Shown here: one piece after another, positions 7,941-18,375 of the stretch
How positions within the stretch are numbered: position 1 is the stretch's first letter
Layout: every line of letters starts with the position of its first letter
Assembly: GCA_963847085.1 (NCBI GenBank)
Contig: CAWJYO010000008.1
Location: forward strand, 248,001-312,000
DNA from: Ilyomonas sp963847085
GTDB lineage: Bacteria > Bacteroidota > Bacteroidia > Chitinophagales > Chitinophagaceae
Length of the DNA stretch: 64,000 bases
Reading direction: 5' to 3'
Notes under the pieces: model-generated
Database searches by the model: none
Told to the model about the DNA's origin: nothing
The model's input: only the letters and a program-made list of their open reading frames with translations
Made by a program: the position numbers and the translations under genes

Positions 7941-9107
7941 ATGATACCGATTGCTGTTATCAATTCGCAAATAGGTAAAAAATTAAAGGAATTTATCGGG
8001 GATAAAACTCTTTTGGTGCGCTCGCCCGGCAGAATCAATCTGATTGGTGAGCATACCGATTATAACGAAGGTTTTGTGTTGCCTGCAGCGATTGACAAAG
8101 CGGCCTATCTTGCTTTTACTCCAAGAGAAGATGAAACTATCAATTTGTTTTCGCTGGATTTAAACGACCAGTATTCATCTAACATTAAAGACTTTTCGCC
8201 AACAAAAGAATCATGGCCCAATTACATTTTGGGTGTTGCAAATCAGTTCAGACAGCGGGGCTTACTAACCAGGGGCTTTGAGGCTGCCCTTACGGCAGAT
8301 GTGCCCATTGGCGCAGGTTTGTCGTCTTCGGCTGCCATTGAAAATGCTATTGGAATGGCATTGAACGAATCGCTTAAAACGGATATAGATAAGCTTTCTC
8401 TTGTAAAAATATCGCAGGAGGCGGAGCATACTTATCCGGGTGTGATGTGTGGCATCATGGACATGTTTGCCAGCATGTTCGGCAAGAAGAACCATGTGAT
8501 CAAACTGGATTGCCGTTCACTGGAATATAAGTATGAGCCTCTGCAGATGGAAGGCTTCACTATCCTTTTGATTGATACACAGGTAAAGCATTCGTTAAAC
8601 GAAACAGGCTACAACAACCGCAGGGAAGAGTGTGAAGAAGGGGTAGCAATGGTACAGAAGCATCATCCTGAAGTAAGGTCGCTCAGAGATGTAACGATGG
8701 AGATGCTGAAGCAATATGTGCAACCTTACAATGAACTCATTTACAAACGCTGCAGCTATGTGCTGGAAGAAAATGAACGATTGCTAACTGCCTGCGATTA
8801 CCTGGAAAACGGCGATCTGGAGGCTTTTGGAAAAAAGATGTACCAGTCGCATGAGGGGTTAAGCAAGAAATATGAAGTAAGCTGTAAGGAGCTTGACTTT
8901 CTGGTTAGTCAGGTAAGAGGAAATAAAGACGTGTTAGGCGCAAGGATGATGGGAGGCGGCTTTGGTGGCTGTACCATCAATCTGGTAAGAGAAGAAGCCG
9001 TAAATAAACTGGTTGAACAGGTAACAGAAGCTTATCAAAAAGAAATGCACAGGGAAGCAAAAGCTTACATCACCAACACCGAAGGAGGAACTACTATTCT
9101 ATCATAA
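7941..9107 (+). CDS. galK: Galactokinase
   Basis: Cytoplasmic GHMP kinase that phosphorylates alpha-D-galactose to galactose-1-phosphate, the first step of the Leloir pathway. 388 residues, normal length. The galactose-binding signature GRINLIGEHTDYNEGFVLP is at residues 30-48, the ATP-binding GHMP motif is PIGAGLSSSAAIE (about 119-131), and the C-terminal motif is ARMMGGGFGGCTINLV. ATG at 7941 after an A-rich leader. No galT, galM or transporter is adjacent; SusC begins about 65 bp downstream on the same strand, so co-transcription with the glycan-uptake genes is plausible. It implies that the glycan handled here releases galactose. Confidence 0.95.
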   Translation: MIPIAVINSQIGKKLKEFIGDKTLLVRSPGRINLIGEHTDYNEGFVLPAAIDKAAYLAFTPREDETINLFSLDLNDQYSSNIKDFSPTKESWPNYILGVANQFRQRGLLTRGFEAALTADVPIGAGLSSSAAIENAIGMALNESLKTDIDKLSLVKISQEAEHTYPGVMCGIMDMFASMFGKKNHVIKLDCRSLEYKYEPLQMEGFTILLIDTQVKHSLNETGYNNRREECEEGVAMVQKHHPEVRSLRDVTMEMLKQYVQPYNELIYKRCSYVLEENERLLTACDYLENGDLEAFGKKMYQSHEGLSKKYEVSCKELDFLVSQVRGNKDVLGARMMGGGFGGCTINLVREEAVNKLVEQVTEAYQKEMHREAKAYITNTEGGTTILS

Positions 9108-9172
9108 AATAAATTGAAAAAAGTCAGTATTTGAAACATTTTTTAATCATCACTCAAAACAAAACTTCCATT

Positions 9173-12100
9173 ATGAAAACCTGCTTGCACACAAGCCCAG
9201 GTATGAGTAGTCACTCATCACCTGTTTGGAGGTGGCATTTGCCTCCCAAAACACTGTTTTTTTGTTTGCTTTTTTTGCTGCCGTTTTTAAGTAAGGCGCA
9301 GGAAACAACTGTTACCGGTTCGGTAACCGATTCTGCGTCGCGTCCATTGTCCGGTGTGAGCATAAGCACCGATGTTTCTAAAAAGAATGCGCTTACCGAT
9401 GACCAGGGTTTTTTTAGCATTAAGGTTGCATCGAGAGACAAAAACCTTGTATTTACTTATGTAGGTTTAAAAACAGTTACACAACCTATCAATGGTTCAA
9501 CCAATTATGCCATCACTATGAAAACCGACGTTACAGGTTTGAATGATGTGGTAGTAGTTGGCTATGGTACTAAGAAAAAGCAGGCCATTACCGGCTCTGT
9601 TGCCACGGTTACCAGCCAGGATATAGATCGCGTGCATGGCGGCTCTACTGCCAGTACAACACTGGCGGGTAAACTGCCGGGTGTAACTTTCCGACAGGGT
9701 GAGGGTAGACCAGGTGCTTCTGCTTCCATTCAAATCCGCAACTTCGGAGCTGCATTGTATGTAATAGATGGTGTGCAGCAGGATGAAGGTCAGTTTAACA
9801 ATTTAGCGCCTAACGATATCGAAAGCATTACCGTATTGAAAGATGCTTCTGCCGCCATTTATGGTGTACGCGCTGCCAACGGTGTTGTGCTGGTTACCAC
9901 CAAAAAAGGAACTACAGGTCGTAATAGCATCAATGTTGATGCTTATACTGGTTATCAAAACTTTTTTCGCTTTCCAAAGGTGGTGAATAGTACACCCGAT
10001 TATTTGTACTACCGGGCAGATGCTGAGATGAACAGTTATGGTAGCACCAGCATTACGCAAGATGTTTTGGATGCTGCCAAAAAAGGTACTGACCCGCAAT
10101 ACAGAACTTTCGACTGGCGAAATTATGTGTTGGGTAATAAAAACGCTCCGCTCAATTCGGTAAATGTAAACATCAGCGGTGGCTCTGATAAGGTGAATTA
10201 TTATGTATCAGGTACCAATCTGTATCAAAACTCTGAATTAGGTAAAGAATACAATTTCAACCGCACCAATATTCAATCAAACGTAACGGCAAAATTAAGC
10301 AATGGATTGCGTGTTGGATTTGACATTAACGGTCGTGTGGAAACCAGGAAAGAACCCAGGTGTACCAGGTGGCGATGATTACTTTTTAGCACGTTTGGCT
10401 GTGTTAAGAAATACGCCGATGGAACGACCTTATGCCAACGACAATCCAAATTATTTGAATGATTTGGGCCCGCATCTTGAATCAAACTATGCTTTTTTGA
10501 ACAATAAATTATCCGGTCACTTCCGTTCCGACTGGCGCGTGTTGCAAACCAACTTCCATATTGATTGGGATGTGCCCTGGGTAAAAGGACTTTCTTTCAG
10601 AGCTTTAGCTTCTTATTACATGGCTGACGAACTGGAAAACAACCAGGAATATACTTACAAGGCTTATACCTACAAGGATAGTCAGTATGTAGTTACCGGA
10701 GGCAGTACCAACCCATGGCGCGACAGAGAGCAAATTAAGCAAATTAATACTGACGTACAGGTACAGGGAAGTTATAATAACACCTTTGGAAAGAATACAA
10801 TAAGCGCAACTCTTGTTTCTGAAAGAATACAACAACATTATACAAGAAACTGGTTACACGCTTCGCCTCAGTCTAACGATTTGCCTCTGGTTTATTTCAA
10901 TATTACAGACCAATACCAGGATGCCGATCAAACCCAGGCGCGTGTTGGTTATGTGGCTCGTGTCTCGTATAGCTATGCCAACCGTTATTTTATTGATTTC
11001 TCCGGAAGACGGGATGCTTCTTATCTCTTTGCACCGGCTTATCGGGTTGGTTATTTCCCGGGTGTTTCTGCCGGTTGGAGGATTACAGAAGAGCCTTGGT
11101 TCAAAAGCTTATTAAATAATAGAACCAATGTATTGAGCGACCTTAAGTTCAGAGGCTCTTATGGAACATTAGGTGATGACAGAAATCCTTATGATGCTAC
11201 ACAGCCAGTAGTTCCAGAGTATGCTTTTTTACCTGGATACAATTATGGACAAACACCAGCCATTTTAGATGGGAATGCTGTAACAGGTTCAAGAGATAAA
11301 GGCGTACCTATTACTACCGTATCCTGGACAAGAAGTAAGATAACAGATGTAGGTTTAGATTACAGTTTCTTAAATGGAAAAATCACAGGTACGTTTGATT
11401 ATTTTTATCGTAAAAGAACAGGCATTGCTGCTCAAAACCAAGCAGTAGTACTTCCCTTGGAAGTAGGCTACGGACTGGCACAGGAAAATTTAAATTCTGA
11501 TGCGCAATATGGTGAAGAAGGTTCTATTGCTTACAATAGTAAAATTGGAAAGGTTCTCTTTCTCTGTTAGGCGGTAATTTATCATTCAGCCGCTCAAGAT
11601 CTTTGTACAACGCAAACAACAGGTTTTTAAATTCAGTTGACCAATATGATAATTCGCTGGAACAAAGGTTTTCAAATTTGGGCTGGGGATATGTCTGCAT
11701 TGGTCAATTCCAATCGCAAGACCAAATTAACAGTTACAAAGTTGATATTGACGGGCATGGCAACAGAACACTTCTTCCCGGCGATTTGATTTACAAAGAT
11801 GTAAATGGAGATGGTAAAATAGATGCACAGGACCAACGACCTATTGGTTATGGTTATGGAACGCAGCCAACTATTAACTTTGGATTTACTATCAGCGCCG
11901 CTTACAAAGGGTTCGATTTTCATGCTGATTTCTCTGGCGCAGCCGGTTATACCTGGTATCAGAACTGGGAGCAACGATGGGCGTTTCAAAACAATGGAAA
12001 TCTAAATGCCATATTTGAAGACAGATGGCATCGTGTCAAATATTTACGATCCCAATAGCGCATGGATTCCAGGCAAATATCCTGCTAACCGTTACAATCC

Positions 12101-12377
12101 CGGCACTGGTCATAGCGATTATGCCGTTCAATCTACGTTTTGGCTGCACAATGTGCATTATGTAAGAGCCAGAACCATTGAATTGGGATACAACATTCCA
12201 AAATCAATATTGGATAAAGCTAAAATTCAAAGAGCACGGGTTTACGTAAATGCTTATAACCTGTTCTCAATTGATAATCTTGCACAATACAATGTTGATC
12301 CCGAAACAGTGGACGATAACGGCTTACAGTTTCCGCAAAACAGGGTAATCAACTTCGGTATTAATTTATCCCTGTAA
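9173..12377 (+). pseudogene. SusC/RagA TonB-dependent receptor, frameshifted
   Basis: Outer-membrane glycan importer working with the SusD lipoprotein behind it. Order: signal peptide (MKTCLHTSPG to FLSKAQ), carboxypeptidase-regulatory-like domain (TTVTGSVTDSASRPLSGVSI), TonB-box/plug region (GLNDVVVVGYGTKKKQ; ALYVIDGVQQDEG), then the beta-barrel ending INFGINLSL. The gene is read in four pieces: frame changes at about 10355 (an extra A in AGGAAAGAA), 11555 (a missing T after GGAAAGGT) and 12035. Otherwise the sequence is continuous, full length (about 1070 residues) and well conserved. This is why I suspect sequencing indels rather than decay. The start could also be an upstream codon at 9131; ATG 9173 is preferred. 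Confidence 0.88.
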
Positions 12378-12402
12378 TACAATTACCAATAAATTGATTT
12401 CA

Positions 12403-14328
12403 ATGAAAAAGATATTTTTAATAACTATAACTACCTTCCTCATTGCAGGGCTATGGAGTTGTAAAAAAACTGACAGCGAATTTTTAAGCCCGCAGCCAAC
12501 GGCTTTCTTAACCACCGATCAGGTATTTTCTGATCCGGCGTTAGTAACATCAGTTCTGGCAGATTTATATAACCGGCAGATAGATTTTTCCAGCTTTGAT
12601 AATGGCTGGGCAAGTTTTGCTGATTTCAGTGAAACTTTTCCATCAGAAAATGGTAGCGCATATATTGTCCAGCGCACAGGTTGGCCCTATAACCAGTGGG
12701 GCATAGACTGGGCTGGTACTTATACTTACATCCGTGATCTGAACCTGTTTTTGGAAAGAGATAGTGCTTCCACTGCTTTAGCCGCAACAGATAAAGCCGA
12801 GTTTTCTGCAGAAGGTCGTTTTTTAAGAGCCAATTTATACTTTGAATTGGTAAAACGCATGGGCGGCGTTCCATTGGTAACCACTACTTTGACTTACGAT
12901 TACAAAGGCAATCCCAATTATCTTCAACAGCCCCGTGCTAAAGAATCAGATATTTATGATTTTGTAATTAATGAAGCTGAGGCCATTAAGAATATTTTGC
13001 CTGCCAGCGCAAGTGAAAAATCTAGGGCCACAAAGGGTGCGGCTTTGGCCATGGAGTCAAGGGCAGCTTTGTATGCTGGTTCTATTGCAAAATATGGCGC
13101 TTTACGAACTCCCGCTATTTCGTTGCCAGGGGGTGAAGCAGGCATTGATGCGGCTAAAGCAACCGGTTATTATACCATTGCTTTACGGGCTGCGCAGGAA
13201 ATTATAAGCGGCAGTGCCGGTTCTTATCAGTTATATACTGCCGCCGCTGGCGCTTCTCCTTCCGCATTGTCTGATAACTTTGCAGGTCTTTTCTTAGATA
13301 AGAGCAGTCCGGAAACCATCTTTTTCGAAGATTATAAAATTGGTGGTAAAACACATCCATTCACTACCAACGATCAGCCTTATTCTTTATCGGACGAAGG
13401 CGGTGACGCTGGCCGGTTAGACCCTTCATTAAATCTTGCGAAGAATTATGAAAAATTAGACAATACTTATGCGCCTTTTGCAACAACCGATGGTTCTGGT
13501 AACCAGATTGCTTACACGAATCAGCAGGATATTTTTGCCGGAAGAGACGCCCGTTTAGCCGGTACCATTTTATTGCCAAGTGGTACGTATAAAGGAAGGA
13601 CGGTTGATATTTGGGCTGGTTATCAATTGGCCGATGGTAGCATCTTAACCAGTGATGAATCCGACCATTTAAAGCCTTTACCTGGTACTACAACCAATGT
13701 GCAGGTAGTGGGTGCAGATGGACCTGTAAATGGTCTTGAATTGAGGACACAAAGCGGCTTTTATATTCGTAAGTATATTGATCCGACAGTGGGCTCCGGC
13801 AGAAGAGGACAGGGCAGTACGGTAGCTTTTATTCGCTATCGCTATGCTGAAGTTTTACTCAATGCTGCTGAAGCTTCTTTTGAATTAGGTGATGCTGCAA
13901 CAGCCGCTGGTTACATGAACCAGGTACGCGCCCGTGCCGGCTTAACCATTCCTTTGGCGGCAAGCGATATTACATTTGACAGAATTGTGCATGAACGCCG
14001 CGTGGAGCTTGCGTTTGAAGGTCATATTTTTTATGATATGAAGCGCTGGCGTCTGGCACATATTGTATGGGACGGTGTGCCTACTACCAAAGCTGATTTG
14101 TTGAGTAATATTGGCAGTGCTACAAAAAGAAGCACACAGCCCTGGGGATTATGGCCTTATAAAATTTACAATCCGGGTAGTGCAAATAATGGCAAATGGA
14201 TTTTTAAAGAAACTTTGCCTGCCCTTGCTACCGGCGCCAATCGCTTTTTATTTGGTAACTATTATTCACAGATTGATCCCGGTGTGATAGGTGCAAATCC
14301 AAAAATAATTCAACAACCGAATCAATAA
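12403..14328 (+). CDS. SusD/RagB family nutrient-binding lipoprotein
   Basis: Surface lipoprotein that caps the SusC channel and binds glycan. MKKIFLITITTFLIAGLWSC gives a lipoprotein signal with the acylated Cys in LWSC. The SusD alpha-helical TPR fold follows (LADLYNRQID; ARFLRANLYFELVKRMGGVP-like segment; MNQVRARAGL near the C-terminus; RRVELAFEGHIFYDMKRWR). About 640 residues, slightly longer than average. An in-frame ATG lies 9 bp earlier; 12403 is preferred because it begins MKK. It starts 25 bp after SusC, so one operon with SusC and the DUF3823 gene 19 bp downstream. Confidence 0.95.
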   Translation: MKKIFLITITTFLIAGLWSCKKTDSEFLSPQPTAFLTTDQVFSDPALVTSVLADLYNRQIDFSSFDNGWASFADFSETFPSENGSAYIVQRTGWPYNQWGIDWAGTYTYIRDLNLFLERDSASTALAATDKAEFSAEGRFLRANLYFELVKRMGGVPLVTTTLTYDYKGNPNYLQQPRAKESDIYDFVINEAEAIKNILPASASEKSRATKGAALAMESRAALYAGSIAKYGALRTPAISLPGGEAGIDAAKATGYYTIALRAAQEIISGSAGSYQLYTAAAGASPSALSDNFAGLFLDKSSPETIFFEDYKIGGKTHPFTTNDQPYSLSDEGGDAGRLDPSLNLAKNYEKLDNTYAPFATTDGSGNQIAYTNQQDIFAGRDARLAGTILLPSGTYKGRTVDIWAGYQLADGSILTSDESDHLKPLPGTTTNVQVVGADGPVNGLELRTQSGFYIRKYIDPTVGSGRRGQGSTVAFIRYRYAEVLLNAAEASFELGDAATAAGYMNQVRARAGLTIPLAASDITFDRIVHERRVELAFEGHIFYDMKRWRLAHIVWDGVPTTKADLLSNIGSATKRSTQPWGLWPYKIYNPGSANNGKWIFKETLPALATGANRFLFGNYYSQIDPGVIGANPKIIQQPNQ

Positions 14329-14347
14329 TTCGATTAAAATTATCAGT

Positions 14348-15097
14348 ATGAAAAATTCATTTTTATGTGTGGCAATTGTTCTCTTTTTTGTAAGCTCGTT
14401 TTTCGCTTGCAAAAAGGATAATCTTACGCCGCCGCCTTCGATATTAAGCGGTCATCTACTCTATCAGCAAGACACGATTTATGTTGAAGCAGGACAGGTT
14501 CCTATTCTGGTTTTCCAATCCGGCTTTGGCAAAATTGGTCCGGTTGGTTCTGTTTCACAAAACAGTTTCGGCGTTCCATCGGTTACTCCGGCGTTCGATC
14601 AAAGTGGTGGTTATTCTGTAGCGTTGTTCAATGGCGATTATAAGATTGTCGTGCCTGTCGGTCAGGGGCCGTTTATGTGGAAACAAACTACACCAGGCGT
14701 TCCCGATTCTATTGCAGTAAGTGTAAAAGGCAATCAAACGGTTGATTTGCAGGTAACACCTTACTATTTGGTAAAGTCATCACAGATTGCTGCATCAGGA
14801 ACAGATAGCATTGCGGCCTCCTGCCAATTGCAAAAAATCATCACCGATTCAGTTAACGCAAAGGATATTGAGTATGTAGCATTGTATGTTAACAACACAC
14901 AATTTGTTGCCGGCTCCAACAATATAGCCTCTGCTTCCCTTACAGGTTCTGCCATTACCGATATGAACAACATACAATTGGGTGTTCATGTTCCTGCTTT
15001 AGCTACAAAGCAGAGTTACATGTTCGCACGCATCGGCGTTAAAATTGCCAATGTTGAAGATTTGATCTTTTCACCACTTTATAAAGTTCAAATGTAA
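14348..15097 (+). CDS. DUF3823-type lipoprotein
   Basis: Surface lipoprotein of the DUF3823 type, which typically follows SusD in Bacteroidota and is thought to be an accessory glycan-binding protein. Lipoprotein signal MKNSFLCVAIVLFFVSSFFA then Cys. The mature part is two beta-sandwich-like halves: an N-terminal one with FQSGFGKIGPVGSVSQNSFG and FNGDYKIVVPVGQGPFMW, a C-terminal one with YVALYVNNTQFVAGSNNIAS. 249 residues, typical. It closes the SusC-SusD operon and is followed 8 bp later by a strong terminator. Biochemical role unproven for the family. Confidence 0.85.
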   Translation: MKNSFLCVAIVLFFVSSFFACKKDNLTPPPSILSGHLLYQQDTIYVEAGQVPILVFQSGFGKIGPVGSVSQNSFGVPSVTPAFDQSGGYSVALFNGDYKIVVPVGQGPFMWKQTTPGVPDSIAVSVKGNQTVDLQVTPYYLVKSSQIAASGTDSIAASCQLQKIITDSVNAKDIEYVALYVNNTQFVAGSNNIASASLTGSAITDMNNIQLGVHVPALATKQSYMFARIGVKIANVEDLIFSPLYKVQM

Positions 15098-15105
15098 AAT
15101 TGCAC

Positions 15106-15142
15106 AAAAAGCCGTCCTGCTTATAAGGCGGGGCGGCTTTTT
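15106..15142 (+). terminator. Rho-independent terminator of the SusCD operon
   Basis: AAAAAGCCGTCCTGC pairs with GGCGGGGCGGCTTTTT around a TTATAA loop (two G-U pairs), followed by T residues. It begins 8 bp after the DUF3823 stop. Confidence 0.9.
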
Positions 15143-15180
15143 CATTATTTCAGTTTACTGAATCAACTTGTACAATCGTA

Positions 15181-16296
15181 ATGTATTTTATCACACAAAG
15201 GCTTTGGTTTGTTTTTGCCGTATTTATTAGCAATGCTGTTTTTGCGCAAAACAAAACCGACAGCATTGCATGGCAGCAAACTGTTACCATCAGTAACGAG
15301 CCGATACCAACAGACGCCGATAGCACATGGGGTTATCATCAGCACTATGGTTCGCAATACGCGAGATTGCTGAAATTAGAGAACGGAACCTGGCTTGCAG
15401 GTTATACTATTGCTCCCAACAAAGGTTATCAAAAACAAACGAGTGGTGGTTTGCAACTACAGGTTTCGCAGAGCAGCGATAACGGCAAACACTGGGCAGT
15501 TTTGTCTTCGCTTAAAGAGGAAGGAAGAGATTTGGACAATGCACAACTGGTTCAATTAAAAGACGGTTCCATCTTGTTGGCTTGCCGCTCTGTTCGCTGG
15601 CAGGAATCGTATCGGTTGAAGGTTTATAAAAGCACAGATAACGGAAAAACATGGGCGTATTTAAGCACCATTGATAACAACGAAGGGAAACCGGGCGAAT
15701 TGGGCAAGCCCGATAAAGGCATTTACGAACCTCATTTTTATGTGCTGGATGATGGCAGATTATCTGTAATGTATGCGAATGAAAAACACGTAACGGAAAC
15801 ACCATCTTACAGCCAGATTATCTCGCAAAAAATATCAAACGATGAGGGTAAAAGCTGGGGCAAAGAAATATGGGTAGCTTAAGAAGAAGGACACAACGCA
15901 TCGCGACCCGGAATGCCGGTTTGGACGAAGATGAAAAATGGAGATTACATAGTTGTGTATGAAGTGTGCGGACCGGAAAAATGTGGCATTTATAACAAGA
16001 TAAGTAAAGATGGCATTCATTGGGAGAAAGGCTTAGGCAGTCCGATAAAAGATCAGTTAGGCGCGCCTTATATTCTATCATTATCTAATGGTAATTTAAT
16101 AGTAACATCTAACAGCAGCAACATTTCAATAAGCGAAGACTATGGCGCTCACTGGCAAACAGCGAACAAAGCGTTTGAGCAATCGTTGTGGCCTGCTTTA
16201 TATCAATTTAATAACAATACCATCGGAGCAGTAAGTGCTGAAAAGCGACCGGAAGGTGGCACTGCCGTACAGCTTAGATTTGGAAACATTCAGTAA
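15181..16296 (+). pseudogene. Sialidase-like BNR-repeat glycosidase, one nonsense codon
   Basis: Secreted six-bladed propeller protein of the sialidase/BNR superfamily, also used by non-sialidase exo-glycosidases. Signal peptide MYFITQRLWFVFAVFISNAV then FAQ. Asp-box motifs: SSDNGKHWAV, STDNGKTWAY, SNDEGKSWGK and SEDYGAHW. A TAA at 15880-15882 interrupts EIWVA-stop-EEGHNASRPGMPVW, and the same frame continues to the natural end at 16296. This is thus a single nonsense codon and not an indel. Without it the protein would be 371 residues, normal for the group. True sialidase activity is uncertain because no clear arginine triad can be assigned by eye. Confidence 0.78.
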
Positions 16297-16308
16297 TTAT
16301 CTTTTCAT

Positions 16309-16365
16309 AACCACGAAGTAATAAGGAGGTTTTACTCCCTTCCCTTGTCCGTTTACTCCGTGGTT
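16309..16365. repeat. Inverted repeat between two glycosidase genes
   Basis: AACCACGAAGTAA (16309-16321) and TTACTCCGTGGTT (16353-16365) form 13-bp arms with one G-U pair around 31 bases. It follows the sialidase-like stop by 12 bp. No T-tract, so it is either a weak terminator or an intergenic repeat unit. Confidence 0.5.
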
Positions 16366-16382
16366 CAAAAAACAGTCAACTT

Positions 16383-18217
16383 ATGAAGCGACAATTGATT
16401 TTTTTAAGTTCTCTTCTATCTCATTCAAACATTTGTTTTTGCACAAAATTTACCATGGCATATCGCAGGTGATAAAATCAAATCTCCCTGGGCCGACAGC
16501 GTAAATGTGGCCAGCGTTTTGCCCGATTATCCGCGCCCGCAATTGCAGCGCGCCAACTGGACGAACCTGAACGGTTTATGGCAATATTCTATTTTACCAA
16601 AGAGTGAAGAAAGCCGCATCCCTGCTCAATTTCAAGGTAATATACTGGTTCCATTTGCAGTAGAATCTGCTCTTTCCGGTGTAGGCAAAACAGTTGGAAA
16701 AGACAGCGTGCTTTGGTATAAAAGAGACATTGCCATCCCTTCAAACAATTCAAATAAAACGATCTTATTGCACTTTGGCGCAATAGACTGGCGAAGCGAT
16801 ATTTATGTAAACGGAACAAAGGTGTTTACGCACGAAGGCGGCTACGATCCGTTTACGGTTGACATTACTTCTGCCATTAAAAAAGGGGCAAAACAAAACC
16901 TTGCTATCTGTGTATGGGATCCAACAGATGATGGCCCGCAACCAACCGGCAAACAACGCATTAAGCCGGAAGGCATCTGGTACACACCGGTTACCGGCAT
17001 CTGGCAAACGGTATGGCTGGAAGCCGTTCCCAAAACATACATTGCATCAACCAAACAAACGCCTGACATTGACAAGAATACGCTTCAAATTAGTGCACAC
17101 GTAGCCAATCTTCAACCTGGCGATGAAGTTCGTTTTACCGCAACGAATGGAAGGACAAACGGTGGCATCACAAACTGTAAAAGATACCGCTGCTTCATTG
17201 TCAATTACCAATCCTGATTTGTGGTCGCCATCGCATCCGCACCTCTACGATTTGAGCATTGCCATACTGCGCAATGGCAAAGTGATTGACGAAGTGAAAA
17301 GCTATTTCGCCATGCGAAAAATTTCTATAGCACCTGATGCTAATGGCGTTCAGCGAATGATGCTGAACAATCAGTTCCTGTTTCAGTTTGGCCCGCTCGA
17401 TCAGGGCTGGTGGCCTGATGGCTTGTACACAGCACCTACAGATGCGGCTTTAAAGTTCGATATTCAGAAAACAAAAGACATGGGCTTTAATATGATTCGC
17501 AAACATATTAAAGTAGAACCTGCCCGCTGGTATCGCTACTGTGATGAATTGGGCATTGTGGTATGGCAGGATATGCCAAGCGGCGATTTGGGTAATCATT
17601 GGGAGAACCGCCCCGGCGTACTGGGGCGAGCTACCGACAAAGACCGCACACCCGAATCAGAAGGTTATTATCACAAAGAGTGGAATGCTATTATGGATGC
17701 GCTGCACAACTTCCCCTGCATTGTAGTTTGGACGCCGTTTAACGAAGCGTGGGGGCAATTTAAAACGGTCGAAATTGCTAACTGGACAAAACAAAAAGAT
17801 CCTTCTCGCTTAGTGAACAGTGCCAGCGGAGGCAACTTTTATAATGTGGGCGACATTGTTGACCTGCACAGTTATCCAGATCCCGCTATGCCGCGTCCCG
17901 ACTTGTTTGGAACCAAAGAAGCCCTGGTATGTGGTGAGTTTGGCGGCCTTGGGTTGCCGCTCGATGGTCATACCTGGCAGCAACGCAACTGGGGTTATCA
18001 AAGCTTTAAAAACAGCGATACTATGTTTATGCGTTACCAAACCTTAACCAATAAGCTGGCAGAATTGATACCTCACGGTTTATCGGCAGCAGTTTATACA
18101 CAAACTACCGATGTAGAAGGTGAAGTGAACGGCTTTATGACCTACGATAGGAAAGTAATGAAGATGCCATTGGAAAAATTAAACGCAGAAAATACAAGAT
18201 TATACAGCATTAAATAA
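16383..18217 (+). pseudogene. GH2-family glycoside hydrolase, frameshifted
   Basis: Secreted GH2 enzyme (beta-galactosidase, glucuronidase or arabinosidase type). The sugar-binding domain is clear (RANWTNLNGLWQYSI; SGVGKTVGKDSVLWYKRDI; IKPEGIWYTPVTGIWQTVWL), then an immunoglobulin-like domain and a TIM barrel (NMIRKHIKVEPARWYRYCDE; GIVVWQDMPSGD; VVWTPFNEAWGQF with the acid/base Glu; ALVCGEFGGLG with the nucleophile Glu). The frame changes twice: between the ATG at 16383 and FVFAQNLPWHIAG of the signal peptide (about 16400-16432), and at about 17148 where AATGGAAGGAC has one A too many. The rest is continuous to 18217. Apart from these two events the gene looks functional. Confidence 0.82.
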
Positions 18218-18375
18218 TTGTTGCAACAAACATATTAAGACACACGAGGGACAGTAAAATGACAAAATAAAAGCAGTTTGCTAATTCTATGTATCATCTG
18301 TGTTTTTATAACTAAAAAAAGGTCTCGCTTTGTGTATTCATGATATCATTAATCAATAAAATAATCAAACAAAAT

